Source: Paraburkholderia edwinii
GTDB lineage: Bacteria > Pseudomonadota > Gammaproteobacteria > Burkholderiales > Burkholderiaceae
Length of the DNA stretch: 64,000 nucleotides
NCBI RefSeq assembly: GCF_019428685.1
Contig: NZ_CP080095.1
Span: 434,001-498,000 of the forward strand
Reading direction: 5' to 3'
Below, in pieces: positions 55,630 through 64,000 of this stretch. The position numbers were made by a program, and so were the translations under genes. The notes under the pieces are model-generated. The model did no database searches. It was not told the origin of the DNA and saw only the letters and a program-made list of their open reading frames with translations. Within the stretch, counting starts at the first letter, position 1, and every line of letters starts with the position of its first letter.

Positions 55630-57734
55630 GCACGCCGCCCCGCGCCGGCTTCCTGTCGCGCCGCCCTGACGTGCTGCAGGGCGCGAACCTGCGTGCGCTC
55701 GCCGGGCCGATCCTGATCTGCATGATCCTCGGCATGATGATTCTGCCGTTGCCGCCGTTCCTGCTGGATCTGCTGTTCACCTTCAATATCGCGCTTTCCG
55801 TGATGGTGCTGCTGGTCAGCATGTACACGATGAAGCCGCTCGACTTTGCCGCGTTCCCGAGCGTGCTGCTGTTCTCCACGCTGCTGCGCCTGTCGCTGAA
55901 CGTCGCTTCGACGCGGATCGTGCTGCTCGAAGGCCATACGGGCCCGGATGCGGCCGGCAAGGTGATCGAAGCGTTTGGCCACTTCCTCGTGGGCGGCAAC
56001 TTCGCGGTCGGTATCGTCGTGTTCGTGATCCTGATGGTGATCAACTTCATGGTCATCACGAAGGGCGCGGGGCGGATCGCCGAAGTGTCCGCGCGCTTCA
56101 CGCTCGATGCGATGCCCGGCAAGCAGATGGCGATCGACGCCGATCTGAACGCCGGCATGATCAACGAAGAGCAGGCAAGAAAGCGCCGCACCGAGATCTC
56201 GCAGGAAGCCGAGTTCTACGGTTCGATGGACGGCGCGAGCAAGTTCGTGCGCGGCGACGCGGTCGCGGGCCTGCTGATCATGGTGATCAACATCCTCGGC
56301 GGGTTTATCGTCGGGGTCGCGCAACACGGCATGAGCTTCGCGGACGCGGGCACGAACTACACGCTGCTCACGATCGGCGACGGTCTCGTCGCGCAGATCC
56401 CGTCGCTCGTCATTTCGACGGCGGCCGGCGTGATCGTGTCGCGCGTCGCGACCAACGAAGACATCGGCACGCAGCTCACCTCGCAGCTGTTCTCGAACCC
56501 GCGCGTGCTGATGATCACGGGCTCGATCCTCGTGCTGATGGGCCTGATTCCGGACATGCCGCACCTCGCGTTTCTGGCGCTCGGCGGCGGCGCGATCCAG
56601 CTCGGCCGTGTCATGAAGAAGCGCGCCGAGCGGCGCAAGACGGCCTCGGCGCTGGTCGAGGCGTCGCCCGCGACGCTGACCGCGCCGGAAAACACCGAGG
56701 CGAGCTGGGACGACGTGACGATGATCGACACGCTCGGACTCGAAGTCGGCTACCGGCTGATTCCGCTGGTCGACCGCAACTCGGACGGCGAATTGCTCAA
56801 GCGGATCAAGAGTATCCGCAAGAAGTTCGCGCAGGAAATCGGTTTTCTGCCGCCCGTCATTCATATCCGCGACAACCTCGAACTGCGGCCGAACGGCTAT
56901 CGCATCACCTTGAAGGGCGTCGAGATCGGCATCGGCGAAGCGTATCCGGGCCAGTGGCTCGCGATCAACCCAGGCCAGGTGAGCGCCGCGTTGCCGGGCA
57001 CGCCGACCACCGATCCGGCGTTCGGCCTGCCGGCCGTCTGGATCGACACGAATCTGCGCGAGCAGGCGCAGGTGTACGGCTACACGGTGGTCGACTCGAG
57101 CACGGTGGTCGCCACGCACCTGAACCATCTGGTGGTGATGCACGCGTCCGAACTGCTCGGCCGCCAGGAAGTACAGGCGCTGCTCGAACGGACCACGAAG
57201 AATTCGCCATCGCTCGTCGAAGAGCTGGTGCCGAAGCTGGTATCGATCACGACGCTGCAAAAGACGCTGCAAAACCTGCTCGAGGAAGGCGTGCCGATCC
57301 GCGATATGCGCACGATTCTCGAAGCGATCGCCGAGCACACGCCGAAGGTCAGCGATGCGCACGACCTCACGGCTATCGTGCGCCTCGCGCTCGGCCGCGC
57401 GATCACGCAGCAATGGTTCCCGGGCGTCGGCGACATGCAGGTGATGGGCCTCGATTCGAATCTCGAGCGCGTGCTCGCGCAGGCGCTGACGACTGGTCCG
57501 AACCCGGGTCTCGAGCCGGGCCTCGCGCAGACGCTGCTTACCGAAACACAACGGGCGATGACTCGCCACCAAAGCTTTGGCTATGCACCCGTGCTGCTCG
57601 TGCAGCACGCGTTACGCGCCATGCTCGCGCGCTTCCTGCGCCGCAGCCTGCCGCAACTGAAGGTGCTTTCGTACGCGGAAGTGCCGGACACAAGAAACAT
57701 CAAGGTCGTTAACCTCATCGGGGGTCAAGCTTGA
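55626..57734 (+). CDS. flhA: Flagellar type III export protein FlhA
   Basis: A 702-residue export-gate protein with about eight N-terminal membrane segments (to about residue 330) and a cytoplasmic domain that docks substrates and chaperones. Typical segments: LPPFLLDLLFTFNIALSVMV, GAGRIAEVSARFTLDAMPGK (FHIPEP region) and GLVAQIPSLVISTAAGVIVS. The C-terminal cytoplasmic part ends VPDTRNIKVVNLIGG. It overlaps flhB by 4 bases at the start and flhF by 4 bases at the end. Confidence 0.97.
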   Translation: MSTPPRAGFLSRRPDVLQGANLRALAGPILICMILGMMILPLPPFLLDLLFTFNIALSVMVLLVSMYTMKPLDFAAFPSVLLFSTLLRLSLNVASTRIVLLEGHTGPDAAGKVIEAFGHFLVGGNFAVGIVVFVILMVINFMVITKGAGRIAEVSARFTLDAMPGKQMAIDADLNAGMINEEQARKRRTEISQEAEFYGSMDGASKFVRGDAVAGLLIMVINILGGFIVGVAQHGMSFADAGTNYTLLTIGDGLVAQIPSLVISTAAGVIVSRVATNEDIGTQLTSQLFSNPRVLMITGSILVLMGLIPDMPHLAFLALGGGAIQLGRVMKKRAERRKTASALVEASPATLTAPENTEASWDDVTMIDTLGLEVGYRLIPLVDRNSDGELLKRIKSIRKKFAQEIGFLPPVIHIRDNLELRPNGYRITLKGVEIGIGEAYPGQWLAINPGQVSAALPGTPTTDPAFGLPAVWIDTNLREQAQVYGYTVVDSSTVVATHLNHLVVMHASELLGRQEVQALLERTTKNSPSLVEELVPKLVSITTLQKTLQNLLEEGVPIRDMRTILEAIAEHTPKVSDAHDLTAIVRLALGRAITQQWFPGVGDMQVMGLDSNLERVLAQALTTGPNPGLEPGLAQTLLTETQRAMTRHQSFGYAPVLLVQHALRAMLARFLRRSLPQLKVLSYAEVPDTRNIKVVNLIGGQA

Positions 57735-59569
57735 ACATCCGTAAATTCACCGGCGCCACGAGCCGCGACGCATTGCGCCTCGTTCGCGAAGCGCTCGGCG
57801 CCGATGCGGTCGTGTTATCGAACCGGTCGCTCGCCGACGGCAGCGTCGAGATCGTCGCGCTCGCCGACAGCGAACTGGCGTCGATCGCGCCGGCCGCGGG
57901 CAAGAGCGCCGCGGCGGCCCTCGGCGGCGCAGCCGGCGAAGGCGCGGCGCGTGCCGGTGCCGTCTCCGGGTTTGCGAATCCGTATGCGAGCGGTCTGCCC
58001 GATGTGTTTTCGTCGGTATTCGGCGCAAGCCCCGAAGCCGGCGCCGACGGCGAACCGGGCATGCCCGAAGCGAAGACCGTGGCCGCGCTGATCGCGCCCG
58101 AAGTCGAACTGGTGCGGCCGCGTATCGAAAAGAGCGAACCGGCGCTGGTCACGAAGACGGCCGTGCCCGCGGCATCGATCATGAAGCCGGTGGAGCGGCA
58201 CCCTGCACCAGCGCCGCGCCCGACGATGGCCGAAACGAATCCGTGGCTCATCGATCACGCGCAGGAGATCGCCGCGAAGCGCGATAGCCAGCCCGGCGAT
58301 TACAGCTCCAAACAGCCGCCGCTCACGCCTGCCGCCGCCGCAGCGAAGGGCCTCGGCACGCCGGCCGATATGCCGGCGTCCATGTCGGCGTCCGCCGCGC
58401 GCCGCGACGATCCGCACGGTGGGGCGCTCGACGCGATCCCGACGCTGACGAACGAGGCGCCGGACTGGGCGCGCGAAGCGGCGCAGCTCGCCGCGCGCCG
58501 CGCCACGCAGCGCGTAGCGACGTCGTCCGGACTGCCGGGGCACGTGACCGCCGCCGTCACCGACGCGATCAACGCGCGCATGTCGCAGATCGTCAACGAA
58601 ACGGTGATGAACGAGCTCGCCTCGCTGCGCGGAATGATGGAAGAGCACTTCGCCGGCCTGCTGTGGGCTGACGGCCAGCGCCGCAACCCGGTGCAGTCGG
58701 CGCTCACGCGGCACCTGTTCGCGGCCGGCTTCTCCGCGCAGCTCGTGCGGATGATGATCGACAACCTGCCCGAAGTCGAAAACTTCGACGCGGGCATGGA
58801 GTGGGTGAAGTCGGTGCTCGAGTCGAACCTGCCGGTGATGGAAAACGAAGACGCGCTGATGGAGCGCGGCGGCGTGTTCGCGCTGATGGGCCCGACGGGC
58901 GTCGGCAAGACCACGACGACCGCCAAGCTCGCCGCGCGTTGCGTGATGCGCTACGGCGCAAGCAAGGTCGCGCTGCTGACCACCGATAGCTACCGGATCG
59001 GCGGCCACGAACAGCTGCGCATCTTCGGCAAGATTCTCGGCGTGTCGGTGCATGCGGTGAAGGATGGCGCCGACCTGCAGCTCGCGCTGTCCGAGCTGCG
59101 CAACAAGCACATCGTGCTGATCGACACGATCGGCATGAGCCAGCGCGACCGCCTCGTGTCGGACCAGATCGCGATGTTGAGCCGCGCGGGCCAGCCGGTG
59201 CAGCGTCTGCTGCTGCTGAACGCAACCTGCCACGGCGACACGCTCAACGAAGTCGTGCAGGCCTATCAGAGCGCGCCGGACAAACAGCCGCTCGCCGGCT
59301 GCATTCTGACCAAGCTCGACGAAGCAACGAATCTCGGCAGCACGCTCGACGCGGTGCTGCGTTATCGACTGCCCGTCCACTACGTTTCGACCGGCCAGAA
59401 GGTGCCGGAAAACCTCTACGTCGCGACCAAGAAATTCCTCGTTCGCAGCGCGTTCTGCATCCCGCGCGACCATTCGCCGTTCGTCCCGCAGGAAGACGAC
59501 GTCCCGGGTCTGCTCTCCGCGCTGTCCGCACGCTCGACTGCCGAGCAGCATGAGGTCCGGTTTGGCTAA
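57731..59569 (+). CDS. flhF: Flagellar biosynthesis GTPase FlhF
   Basis: A 612-residue SRP-type GTPase that places the flagellum at its site. It starts with TTG at 57731, overlapping the flhA stop. N-terminal MNIRKFTGATSRDALRLVRE is the family signature. A long Ala/Pro-rich, poorly conserved B domain covers about residues 45-280. The NG domain has P-loop GPTGVGKTTTT near 387, then TTDSYRIGGHEQLRIFGKIL, LIDTIGMSQRDRLVSDQ and the specificity motif TKLDEATNLGS. It pairs with FlhG. Confidence 0.95.
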   Translation: MNIRKFTGATSRDALRLVREALGADAVVLSNRSLADGSVEIVALADSELASIAPAAGKSAAAALGGAAGEGAARAGAVSGFANPYASGLPDVFSSVFGASPEAGADGEPGMPEAKTVAALIAPEVELVRPRIEKSEPALVTKTAVPAASIMKPVERHPAPAPRPTMAETNPWLIDHAQEIAAKRDSQPGDYSSKQPPLTPAAAAAKGLGTPADMPASMSASAARRDDPHGGALDAIPTLTNEAPDWAREAAQLAARRATQRVATSSGLPGHVTAAVTDAINARMSQIVNETVMNELASLRGMMEEHFAGLLWADGQRRNPVQSALTRHLFAAGFSAQLVRMMIDNLPEVENFDAGMEWVKSVLESNLPVMENEDALMERGGVFALMGPTGVGKTTTTAKLAARCVMRYGASKVALLTTDSYRIGGHEQLRIFGKILGVSVHAVKDGADLQLALSELRNKHIVLIDTIGMSQRDRLVSDQIAMLSRAGQPVQRLLLLNATCHGDTLNEVVQAYQSAPDKQPLAGCILTKLDEATNLGSTLDAVLRYRLPVHYVSTGQKVPENLYVATKKFLVRSAFCIPRDHSPFVPQEDDVPGLLSALSARSTAEQHEVRFG

Positions 59570-60431
59570 GTTCGTGTCCGATCAGGCAGAAGGACTGCGG
59601 CGCCTGCTCGCACGCCACGGTTCGCGCGCGATCGCCGTGACCGGCGGCACGGCCGGCGTCGGCTGTTCGACGACGGTCGTGAATCTCGCGGCGGCGCTCG
59701 CGGCGCAGGGCAAGGATGTGCTCGTCGTCGACGAGCACGCGGGCCAACCGCACGCGATCGTCGCGCGGCCCGACGGCGCGGCGGCTGAACGCTTCGTCGC
59801 GTTTACGCGCGGCGAGATGTCGCTCGATGCGGCAACCGATCGCCACAGCGCGGGCTTTGCCGTGCTGGCCGCCCCGCGCAGCCATCGCGACATGTGCAAG
59901 CCCTCGCAACTGGCCGCGGTGTTCGACAGCACGGCCGACGTCGTGCTGATCGACGTGCAGTTCGAGCGCGACGGCATGCTGTCGGACCTCGCGCTGCAGG
60001 CGCACGACCTGATGATGGTCACGCGCGTCGCCGCGCAGGCGATCACCGATACGTACGCGTGCATGAAGCGCCTGCACTACGCGTACGCGATCGCGCAATT
60101 CCGCGTGCTCGTGAATCACGTGCACAGCGTCGCCGATGCGCAGCTCGCGCTCGACAACCTCGCGGCTGTCGCGGGGCGTTATCTGACCGTGTCGCTCGAA
60201 GGCGCCGGCTGCGTCGCGGCCGACCCGCTGATGACGCGCTCTGCGGAACTGTCGCGCTGCATCGTCGAAGCCTTCCCTTCGACACCTGCCGCGCGCGACT
60301 TCCGGCACCTTGCCGCGGAACTGCAGTACTGGCCGATGCGGCCAGCGATGTCATCGCGCGCGCCGTGGTCGGCGAGCGCGGCAGTCACGACGGCGTCACA
60401 CGCCGAACAACCGTCCGCACAACACGCCTGA
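59550..60431 (+). CDS. flhG: Flagellar number regulator FlhG (FleN/MinD-like ATPase)
   Basis: A 293-residue ParA/MinD-type protein that controls flagellar number with FlhF. The start is ATG 59550, overlapping flhF; TTG 59562 (LAKFVSDQ) with GAGG upstream is an alternative. The P-loop region reads AVTGGTAGVGCSTTVVNLAA near residues 30-48. The expected Walker lysine and the signature lysine of the deviant motif (KGGxxGK) are both missing, replaced by Thr and Cys. DVVLIDVQFERDG is the switch II-like region. ATP use may therefore be altered. Confidence 0.88.
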   Translation: MRSGLAKFVSDQAEGLRRLLARHGSRAIAVTGGTAGVGCSTTVVNLAAALAAQGKDVLVVDEHAGQPHAIVARPDGAAAERFVAFTRGEMSLDAATDRHSAGFAVLAAPRSHRDMCKPSQLAAVFDSTADVVLIDVQFERDGMLSDLALQAHDLMMVTRVAAQAITDTYACMKRLHYAYAIAQFRVLVNHVHSVADAQLALDNLAAVAGRYLTVSLEGAGCVAADPLMTRSAELSRCIVEAFPSTPAARDFRHLAAELQYWPMRPAMSSRAPWSASAAVTTASHAEQPSAQHA

Positions 60432-60455
60432 CAGGCAGCGGACAAGGGGAGCTCG

Positions 60456-61187
60456 ATGTACAACGCTCAAGGAAAGATTTCTCAGGCCGACGTTCTGACG
60501 AAATACACGCCGCTGGTCCGGCGGCTCGGTCTGCAGCTGGTGGCAAAGATGCCGGCGAGCGTGGACCTCGACGATCTGATTCAGGCCGGCATGATCGGCC
60601 TGCTCGACGCCGCAAGCCGCTACAAGGAAGATCAGGGCGCGCAGTTCGAAACCTATGCGAGCCAGCGCATTCGTGGCGCGATGCTCGACGAGCTGCGCAG
60701 CAACGACTGGCTGCCGCGCAGCGTGCGGCGCACGTCGCGCGAACTCGAGATGGCGGTGCACCAGGTCGAGCAGCAGCTCGGCCGTGCCGCGAGCGAAGCC
60801 GAAATCGCGCTGCACCTGAAGATGCCGCTCGACGAATATCAGGCGATGCTGCAGGACCTGCATGGCAGCCAGCTCATCTACTACGAAGACTTCGACCGCT
60901 CCGCCGACGACGAACCGTTCCTCGACCGCTATTGCGTCGATCACTCGGACCCGCTGTCGGCGCTGCTCGACGAGAGCCTGCGCGGCGCGCTGATCGAAGC
61001 GATCGAGCGGCTGCCGGAGCGCGAAAAGCTGCTGATGTCGCTGTACTACGAGCGCGGCATGAACCTGCGCGAGATCGGCGCCGTGATCGAAGTGAGCGAG
61101 TCGCGCGTGTGCCAGCTGCATAGCCAGGCGGTCGCGCGGCTGCGCGCGCGCTTGCGCGAAATGGCGTGGGCGGCTGAGGAGAGCTGA
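60456..61187 (+). CDS. fliA: Flagellar sigma factor FliA (sigma-28)
   Basis: A 243-residue sigma factor for late flagellar and chemotaxis genes. Region 2 is in YTPLVRRLGLQLVAKMPASV, DLIQAGMIGLLDAA and ASQRIRGAMLDELR, region 3 in ELEMAVHQVEQQLGRAASEA, and region 4 in MNLREIGAVIEVSESRVCQL with HSQAVARLRARLRE. It follows flhG by 24 bases. It reads its own regulon through the promoters listed before fliC, motA, cheY and flgM, and it is inhibited by the FlgM encoded just to the right. Confidence 0.97.
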   Translation: MYNAQGKISQADVLTKYTPLVRRLGLQLVAKMPASVDLDDLIQAGMIGLLDAASRYKEDQGAQFETYASQRIRGAMLDELRSNDWLPRSVRRTSRELEMAVHQVEQQLGRAASEAEIALHLKMPLDEYQAMLQDLHGSQLIYYEDFDRSADDEPFLDRYCVDHSDPLSALLDESLRGALIEAIERLPEREKLLMSLYYERGMNLREIGAVIEVSESRVCQLHSQAVARLRARLREMAWAAEES

Positions 61188-61221
61188 AAAGGGGAGTCCC
61201 GTCTGGCAAGGGTTTGCCGGG

Positions 61222-61261
61222 AATTTATACCCTACGATGAGATCGTGGGGTATAAATTTTT
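61222..61261. terminator. Bidirectional terminator between fliA and flgN
   Basis: Long AT-rich stem aatttatacccTacgat / atcgtGgggtataaatt (one wobble) with a gag loop, flanked by T-runs in both directions. It separates the convergent flhB-fliA and flgM-flgN operons. Confidence 0.9.
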
Positions 61262-61335
61262 CGCGGGTTTATCGCTCTTGAAGAAGGCGCAGCAGGCGCG
61301 GCCACGATTGCGACGGTGACCGCGCCGCAGGTCGT

Positions 61336-61782
61336 TTACAGCCCCGAATACATCGGTACTTTGCCGTCCGGGCCGTAAAACGACGATGCTTTCTCAGGGG
61401 TGCCGCGCAGCACCGCCAGAATGCGGCGGTTGTAGTCCATGCGCGTGCGGATCATCAGGCCGTTGTTGAAGTTGAGCCTGCGGGCGCGTTCCGCCGATTT
61501 CTGCAGCAGGCTCCACTGTTCGTTCAGGCGCGCATCCTTGGCCGCGGCGAGATCCATGCCGCGCTTGCCGGCCGGCAGGCCGCGCTCGCGCAGATGTCCT
61601 TCGCGCGTGCGCTCGAGCATCGCGAGCTTGTCGGCCATCGAGGATTTCTGCTCGACGATCGGCTTCAGGATTTCGCCCGGGTACGCGGTGGTCAGCGCTT
61701 TCTGTTCGACGGCGAGCAAGGAGGCAAAAGCTTCGACCGTCGCGTATTCGTCGATGATGGTGTCAAGCAGGGCGTCTTTCAT
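61336..61782 (-). CDS. flgN: Flagella synthesis protein FlgN
   Basis: A 148-residue, all-helical chaperone for the hook-filament junction proteins FlgK and FlgL. The heptad-rich helices (ALLDTIIDEYATVEAFASLL, then KLAMLERTREGHLRERG) and the C-terminal segment SAERARRLNFNNGLMIRTRM match the FlgN family. It lies 96 bases after flgM on the same strand, the usual flgAMN arrangement, so flgM's sigma-28 promoter may also serve it. Confidence 0.88.
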   Translation of the reverse strand: MKDALLDTIIDEYATVEAFASLLAVEQKALTTAYPGEILKPIVEQKSSMADKLAMLERTREGHLRERGLPAGKRGMDLAAAKDARLNEQWSLLQKSAERARRLNFNNGLMIRTRMDYNRRILAVLRGTPEKASSFYGPDGKVPMYSGL

Positions 61783-61878
61783 CTCTCACTCAAACGTTAA
61801 TCCGCCCGCTGACGCAGGCGACGCAGGTTTCTACATGCGTCCGCCAGTGAGCGCGCCCTGAGAAGAACGTTCGGACGC

Positions 61879-62220
61879 TCAGCTGTCGGACGACGGCCGG
61901 TTGCCTTGCAGCAGGCTGCGTGCGGTTTCGAGCACGCCATCGGCAATCTTCGACGCATCGATCTTCAGCGAGCCATCGCGGATCGCCTGCTTGATCGACT
62001 CGACATGCCCGGTATCGATATCGTGCGAGCCTGACACCGCGAGGCTCTGCAGATGGCCCGCGAGCGCCGACAGGCTGACGTCAGCGGCCGCGCCGCCGCC
62101 GCTCGAGACCGGCGTACGCGCCGTGTTCGCGCCGGCAGCAGCGGGTTCGCCCTGCTGGCTGCGCTGCACGCCGTTGTTAAGCGGCGTCAGATTCGGGTTG
62201 GTGCTGGAATCGACTTTCAC
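61879..62220 (-). CDS. flgM: Anti-sigma-28 factor FlgM
   Basis: A 113-residue, mostly unfolded inhibitor of FliA, exported after the hook is finished. It starts with GTG at 62220 (VKVDSSTNPNLTPLNNG) behind AGGAAG; the longer 62286 start would run through the promoter. The C-terminal FliA-binding part is HVESIKQAIRDGSLKIDASK then IADGVLETARSLL, typical of the family. A strong FliA promoter lies just upstream, giving the expected feedback. flgA lies upstream on the same strand. Confidence 0.92.
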   Translation of the reverse strand: MKVDSSTNPNLTPLNNGVQRSQQGEPAAAGANTARTPVSSGGGAAADVSLSALAGHLQSLAVSGSHDIDTGHVESIKQAIRDGSLKIDASKIADGVLETARSLLQGNRPSSDS

Positions 62221-62248
62221 GATGGGCTTCCTGAACGATTTGACTGTG

Positions 62249-62276
62249 ATATCGGCAGTCGCCGGCCGAAACTTTA
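62249..62276 (-). promoter_or_regulatory. FliA (sigma-28) promoter of flgM
   Basis: Read on the minus strand: TAAAGTTT (62276-62269), 12 bases, GCCGATAT (62256-62249). The -35 is a perfect match and the -10 matches 7 of 8. It lies about 30 bases upstream of the GTG start, so the longer flgM reading frame cannot be the translated one from this promoter. Confidence 0.85.
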
Positions 62277-62368
62277 GCGCAATCAAAGCCCGCCGTTTCC
62301 CGGTCTTCCGTCACCTTTTCCGTATCTGAAACCCGTTCGCGTCGCGCGGTAACCGCCCGCACGGCCAT

Positions 62369-64000
62369 CTACATCTGGATCTCGACGGTCGAACCGTCCT
62401 TCACCACGCCGGTCACGATCTGGCCGTTCGTGGTCTTGACCCGCACCTGCTGGCCCGGCGTCGCGTTGTTCATCGCGCTGCCTTCCGCCGAAATCGAGAA
62501 TCCCTCGCCCGCCGCGACAACGCGCACCGTTTGCCCGGCTGTGATCGACGACGTGCCGCGGATCGTGTCCTGACGCAGCGGCAGCCCGGCGCCGATGCGC
62601 ACGAGCGCGACCGCGCCGACCGCCTGCGACGGATCGGTGATCACCGTTTGCGGCAAGGTCGCCAGATCGCCTTCGTGGGCGACGAGATCGGCGGCGGTCA
62701 ACGTCTCGCCCGGCGCGATCTGCCGCGAGGCCGTGTAGTAGGTCGCCTGCAGCGAGATGCGCGCCTGCAGATAGAGCGTCCACGGGCGCGCGCCCGCGCA
62801 ACGCACGCCGACCGATGTGCGTCCCCACAAGCGCGCACCGACCGGCATGAACGGCTCGAGCGACGTGCAGGCCGCGAGGCCGCGCGGGAAGGCGGGAGCG
62901 ACGGTAATCGTGATCTTGCCGGGCAGTCCGGCCGTTTGCTGCTGCAGGAACGTGAACGCGGTGGCGCGGATCGTTTCGCCGTCCTGCTGGCCGGCCGGCA
63001 CCGGGGCTGCGTTGGGCGTGCTCGCGGCAAGCGCGTTGGCGCCGCCGGCGTTGATCGTGGCGACGGCCGGAACGGTGCCGCCGGCCACGCCGGCGCGCGG
63101 GGTGTAACGCACGGGTTGCAATTGGGCGGCTTGTGCGGCTTGTGCGGACTGGGCGAGACGCTGGGGCGCCGGTGCAGTGGCTTGCGCGGTCATCGCCGGC
63201 GCCGTCGATTGCGCAGCCGTCCGCGCCGATGCCGCCGCTTGTGCCGCTTGTGCCGCTGCCGTCGCGGTGACCTGCCGCATGGCTTGCGCGTTCGAGCCGG
63301 CTTGTCCTGCCGACGCGGGCTGCGACTGTGCGGCCTGCGCCGCCCATTGCTGGGCGGCCTTGATCTGCGCCGCGTTCGCTTGCGCGACAGTTATCGGCGC
63401 ACCCGTCGCGACATTCATCGGCTGTGCATTCGTCGCCTGCGTCCTGACCGCCGCGGTGCCGCCGGGGCCGCCGAGCTGCGGCGGCTCGCCGCGCGCCGAA
63501 AGCGGGTCGATCTGAACCGGCGCCGATGCATCGGCCGCATCGGCCGCGCGAATATCGGAAGCGGGCACGCTGTAGCGCGCTTGCGCATTGCTGACGACCA
63601 CCGGCGCCACGCCTTGCGCCGGCTGCTGCACGGTCACGGGTTGCAGCGTCACCGGCACACCGGGCAGCGCGCCGGCGGTCATGACACGGCCGCTCGTCAC
63701 GGTGCCGCTGGTTGCGTTCGCGGCATAGGCGCCGGCCGCCGTGTGCGCGCCCGGCTCGCCGGTTCCGGGAATCACGATCTCGCCGTTCTCCGCGTTGGCG
63801 GCGCGCTGTGCGGCCCGTGTCGGACGCAGCGCGGCAAGCGCTGCCGAAGTCGGCTGCGTGGGACGACCGGCCGTGCCCATGCGCGCGACGAGCGCTTGCG
63901 CATCGGCGGGATTCTTTTCGCCGGGGCCGGGGATCACGATCGGGCCGCCGTTGGCCTGCGCGTAGGCAAGCGCCGGCATCGCGCCGGCTGCGATCAATGC
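62369..64000 (-). CDS. flgA: Flagellar basal-body P-ring formation protein FlgA, extended (5' end outside window)
   Basis: At least 543 residues are in the window; the start lies off the right edge. The right end looks like part of a signal peptide (IAAGAMPALAYAQA). The C-terminal about 200 residues are the FlgA SAF/P-ring chaperone part: AFTFLQQQTAGLPGKITITV, TLYLQARISLQATYYTASRQ, IAPGETLTAADLVAHEGDL, and SITAGQTVRVVAAGEG with VKDGSTVEIQM. FlgA is usually near 220 residues. Here a Gln/Ala-rich region of over 300 residues precedes it, with two similar IVIPGPGE and IVIPGTGE motifs. It helps FlgI assemble the P-ring in the periplasm. Confidence 0.9.
   Translation of the reverse strand, partial: ALIAAGAMPALAYAQANGGPIVIPGPGEKNPADAQALVARMGTAGRPTQPTSAALAALRPTRAAQRAANAENGEIVIPGTGEPGAHTAAGAYAANATSGTVTSGRVMTAGALPGVPVTLQPVTVQQPAQGVAPVVVSNAQARYSVPASDIRAADAADASAPVQIDPLSARGEPPQLGGPGGTAAVRTQATNAQPMNVATGAPITVAQANAAQIKAAQQWAAQAAQSQPASAGQAGSNAQAMRQVTATAAAQAAQAAASARTAAQSTAPAMTAQATAPAPQRLAQSAQAAQAAQLQPVRYTPRAGVAGGTVPAVATINAGGANALAASTPNAAPVPAGQQDGETIRATAFTFLQQQTAGLPGKITITVAPAFPRGLAACTSLEPFMPVGARLWGRTSVGVRCAGARPWTLYLQARISLQATYYTASRQIAPGETLTAADLVAHEGDLATLPQTVITDPSQAVGAVALVRIGAGLPLRQDTIRGTSSITAGQTVRVVAAGEGFSISAEGSAMNNATPGQQVRVKTTNGQIVTGVVKDGSTVEIQM

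Noticed and set aside
55410..57608. Long minus-strand frame across flhA
   Set aside because: Same GC-shadow effect; the composition is dominated by Arg, His and Asp, and no start signal is visible.

Overview
The window is a chromosomal segment from a high-GC betaproteobacterium of the Burkholderia/Paraburkholderia type. This rests on gene content and order (flhDC-motAB-che-flhBAF-flhG-fliA and a GcvP with the Burkholderia-style N-terminus), on the H-NS-type protein with a WSGRGKPP core, on the DUF2844/DUF3443 pair and on the codon use. No tRNA, rRNA, CRISPR array, insertion sequence or prophage was seen. All family names come from reading the sequences; no search was run.

Layout. 1-557: 5' part of a Rep/UvrD helicase gene (minus strand). 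990-2043: a two-gene cassette of lower GC content with rare codons; its second gene carries a HEPN R-x4-H motif. 2125-3691: a Gfo/Idh/MocA oxidoreductase and a small lipoprotein. 3727-3817: a degenerate 13-bp tandem repeat. 3941-8922: tandem glycine riboswitch and gcvT-gcvH-gcvP. 9031-17049 (minus): seven genes that look like one operon, covering a formyltransferase, pseB, pseC, pseF, pseI, a methyltransferase and a glycosyltransferase-like/methyltransferase fusion. This is a pseudaminic-acid-type sugar pathway, probably for the flagellum. 17056-22377: YdcF-like protein, alginate-lyase-like protein, sdaA and a ThDP enzyme. 22637-27694: an APS kinase fused to a GT-A glycosyltransferase, and a convergent giant TPR/GT41 (O-GlcNAc-transferase-like) protein. 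27983-31651 (minus): fliT, fliD, fliC. 32387-36856: rpsU, tag, a BadF-type sugar kinase, a HAD phosphatase, a small secreted protein and an H-NS paralogue. 37355-38422: a GT4 glycosyltransferase. 39137-51906: flhD, flhC, motA, motB, a CheY-like regulator, cheA, cheW, an MCP, cheR, cheD, cheB, cheY, cheZ. 52263-54158: DUF2844 and DUF3443 exported proteins. 54367-61187: flhB, flhA, flhF, flhG, fliA. 61336-64000 (minus): flgN, flgM and a partial flgA.

How the genes work together. FlhDC is the master activator and FliA is sigma-28. FlgM holds FliA in check. Four candidate FliA promoters can be read directly, before fliC, motA, cheY and flgM. Around this core lie sugar-modification genes (pse operon, APS-kinase/glycosyltransferase fusion, GT41, GT4) that plausibly decorate flagellin. 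Glycine and serine catabolism (gcvTHP, sdaA) flanks the pse island.

Items most worth a second look: the HEPN cassette, the APS-kinase/glycosyltransferase fusion with its duplicated linker motif, the pse operon with a formyltransferase and no visible PseH or PseG, the structured flhDC leader with a perfect palindrome, the hairpin-rich region after the H-NS gene, and an FlhG that lacks the P-loop lysine.
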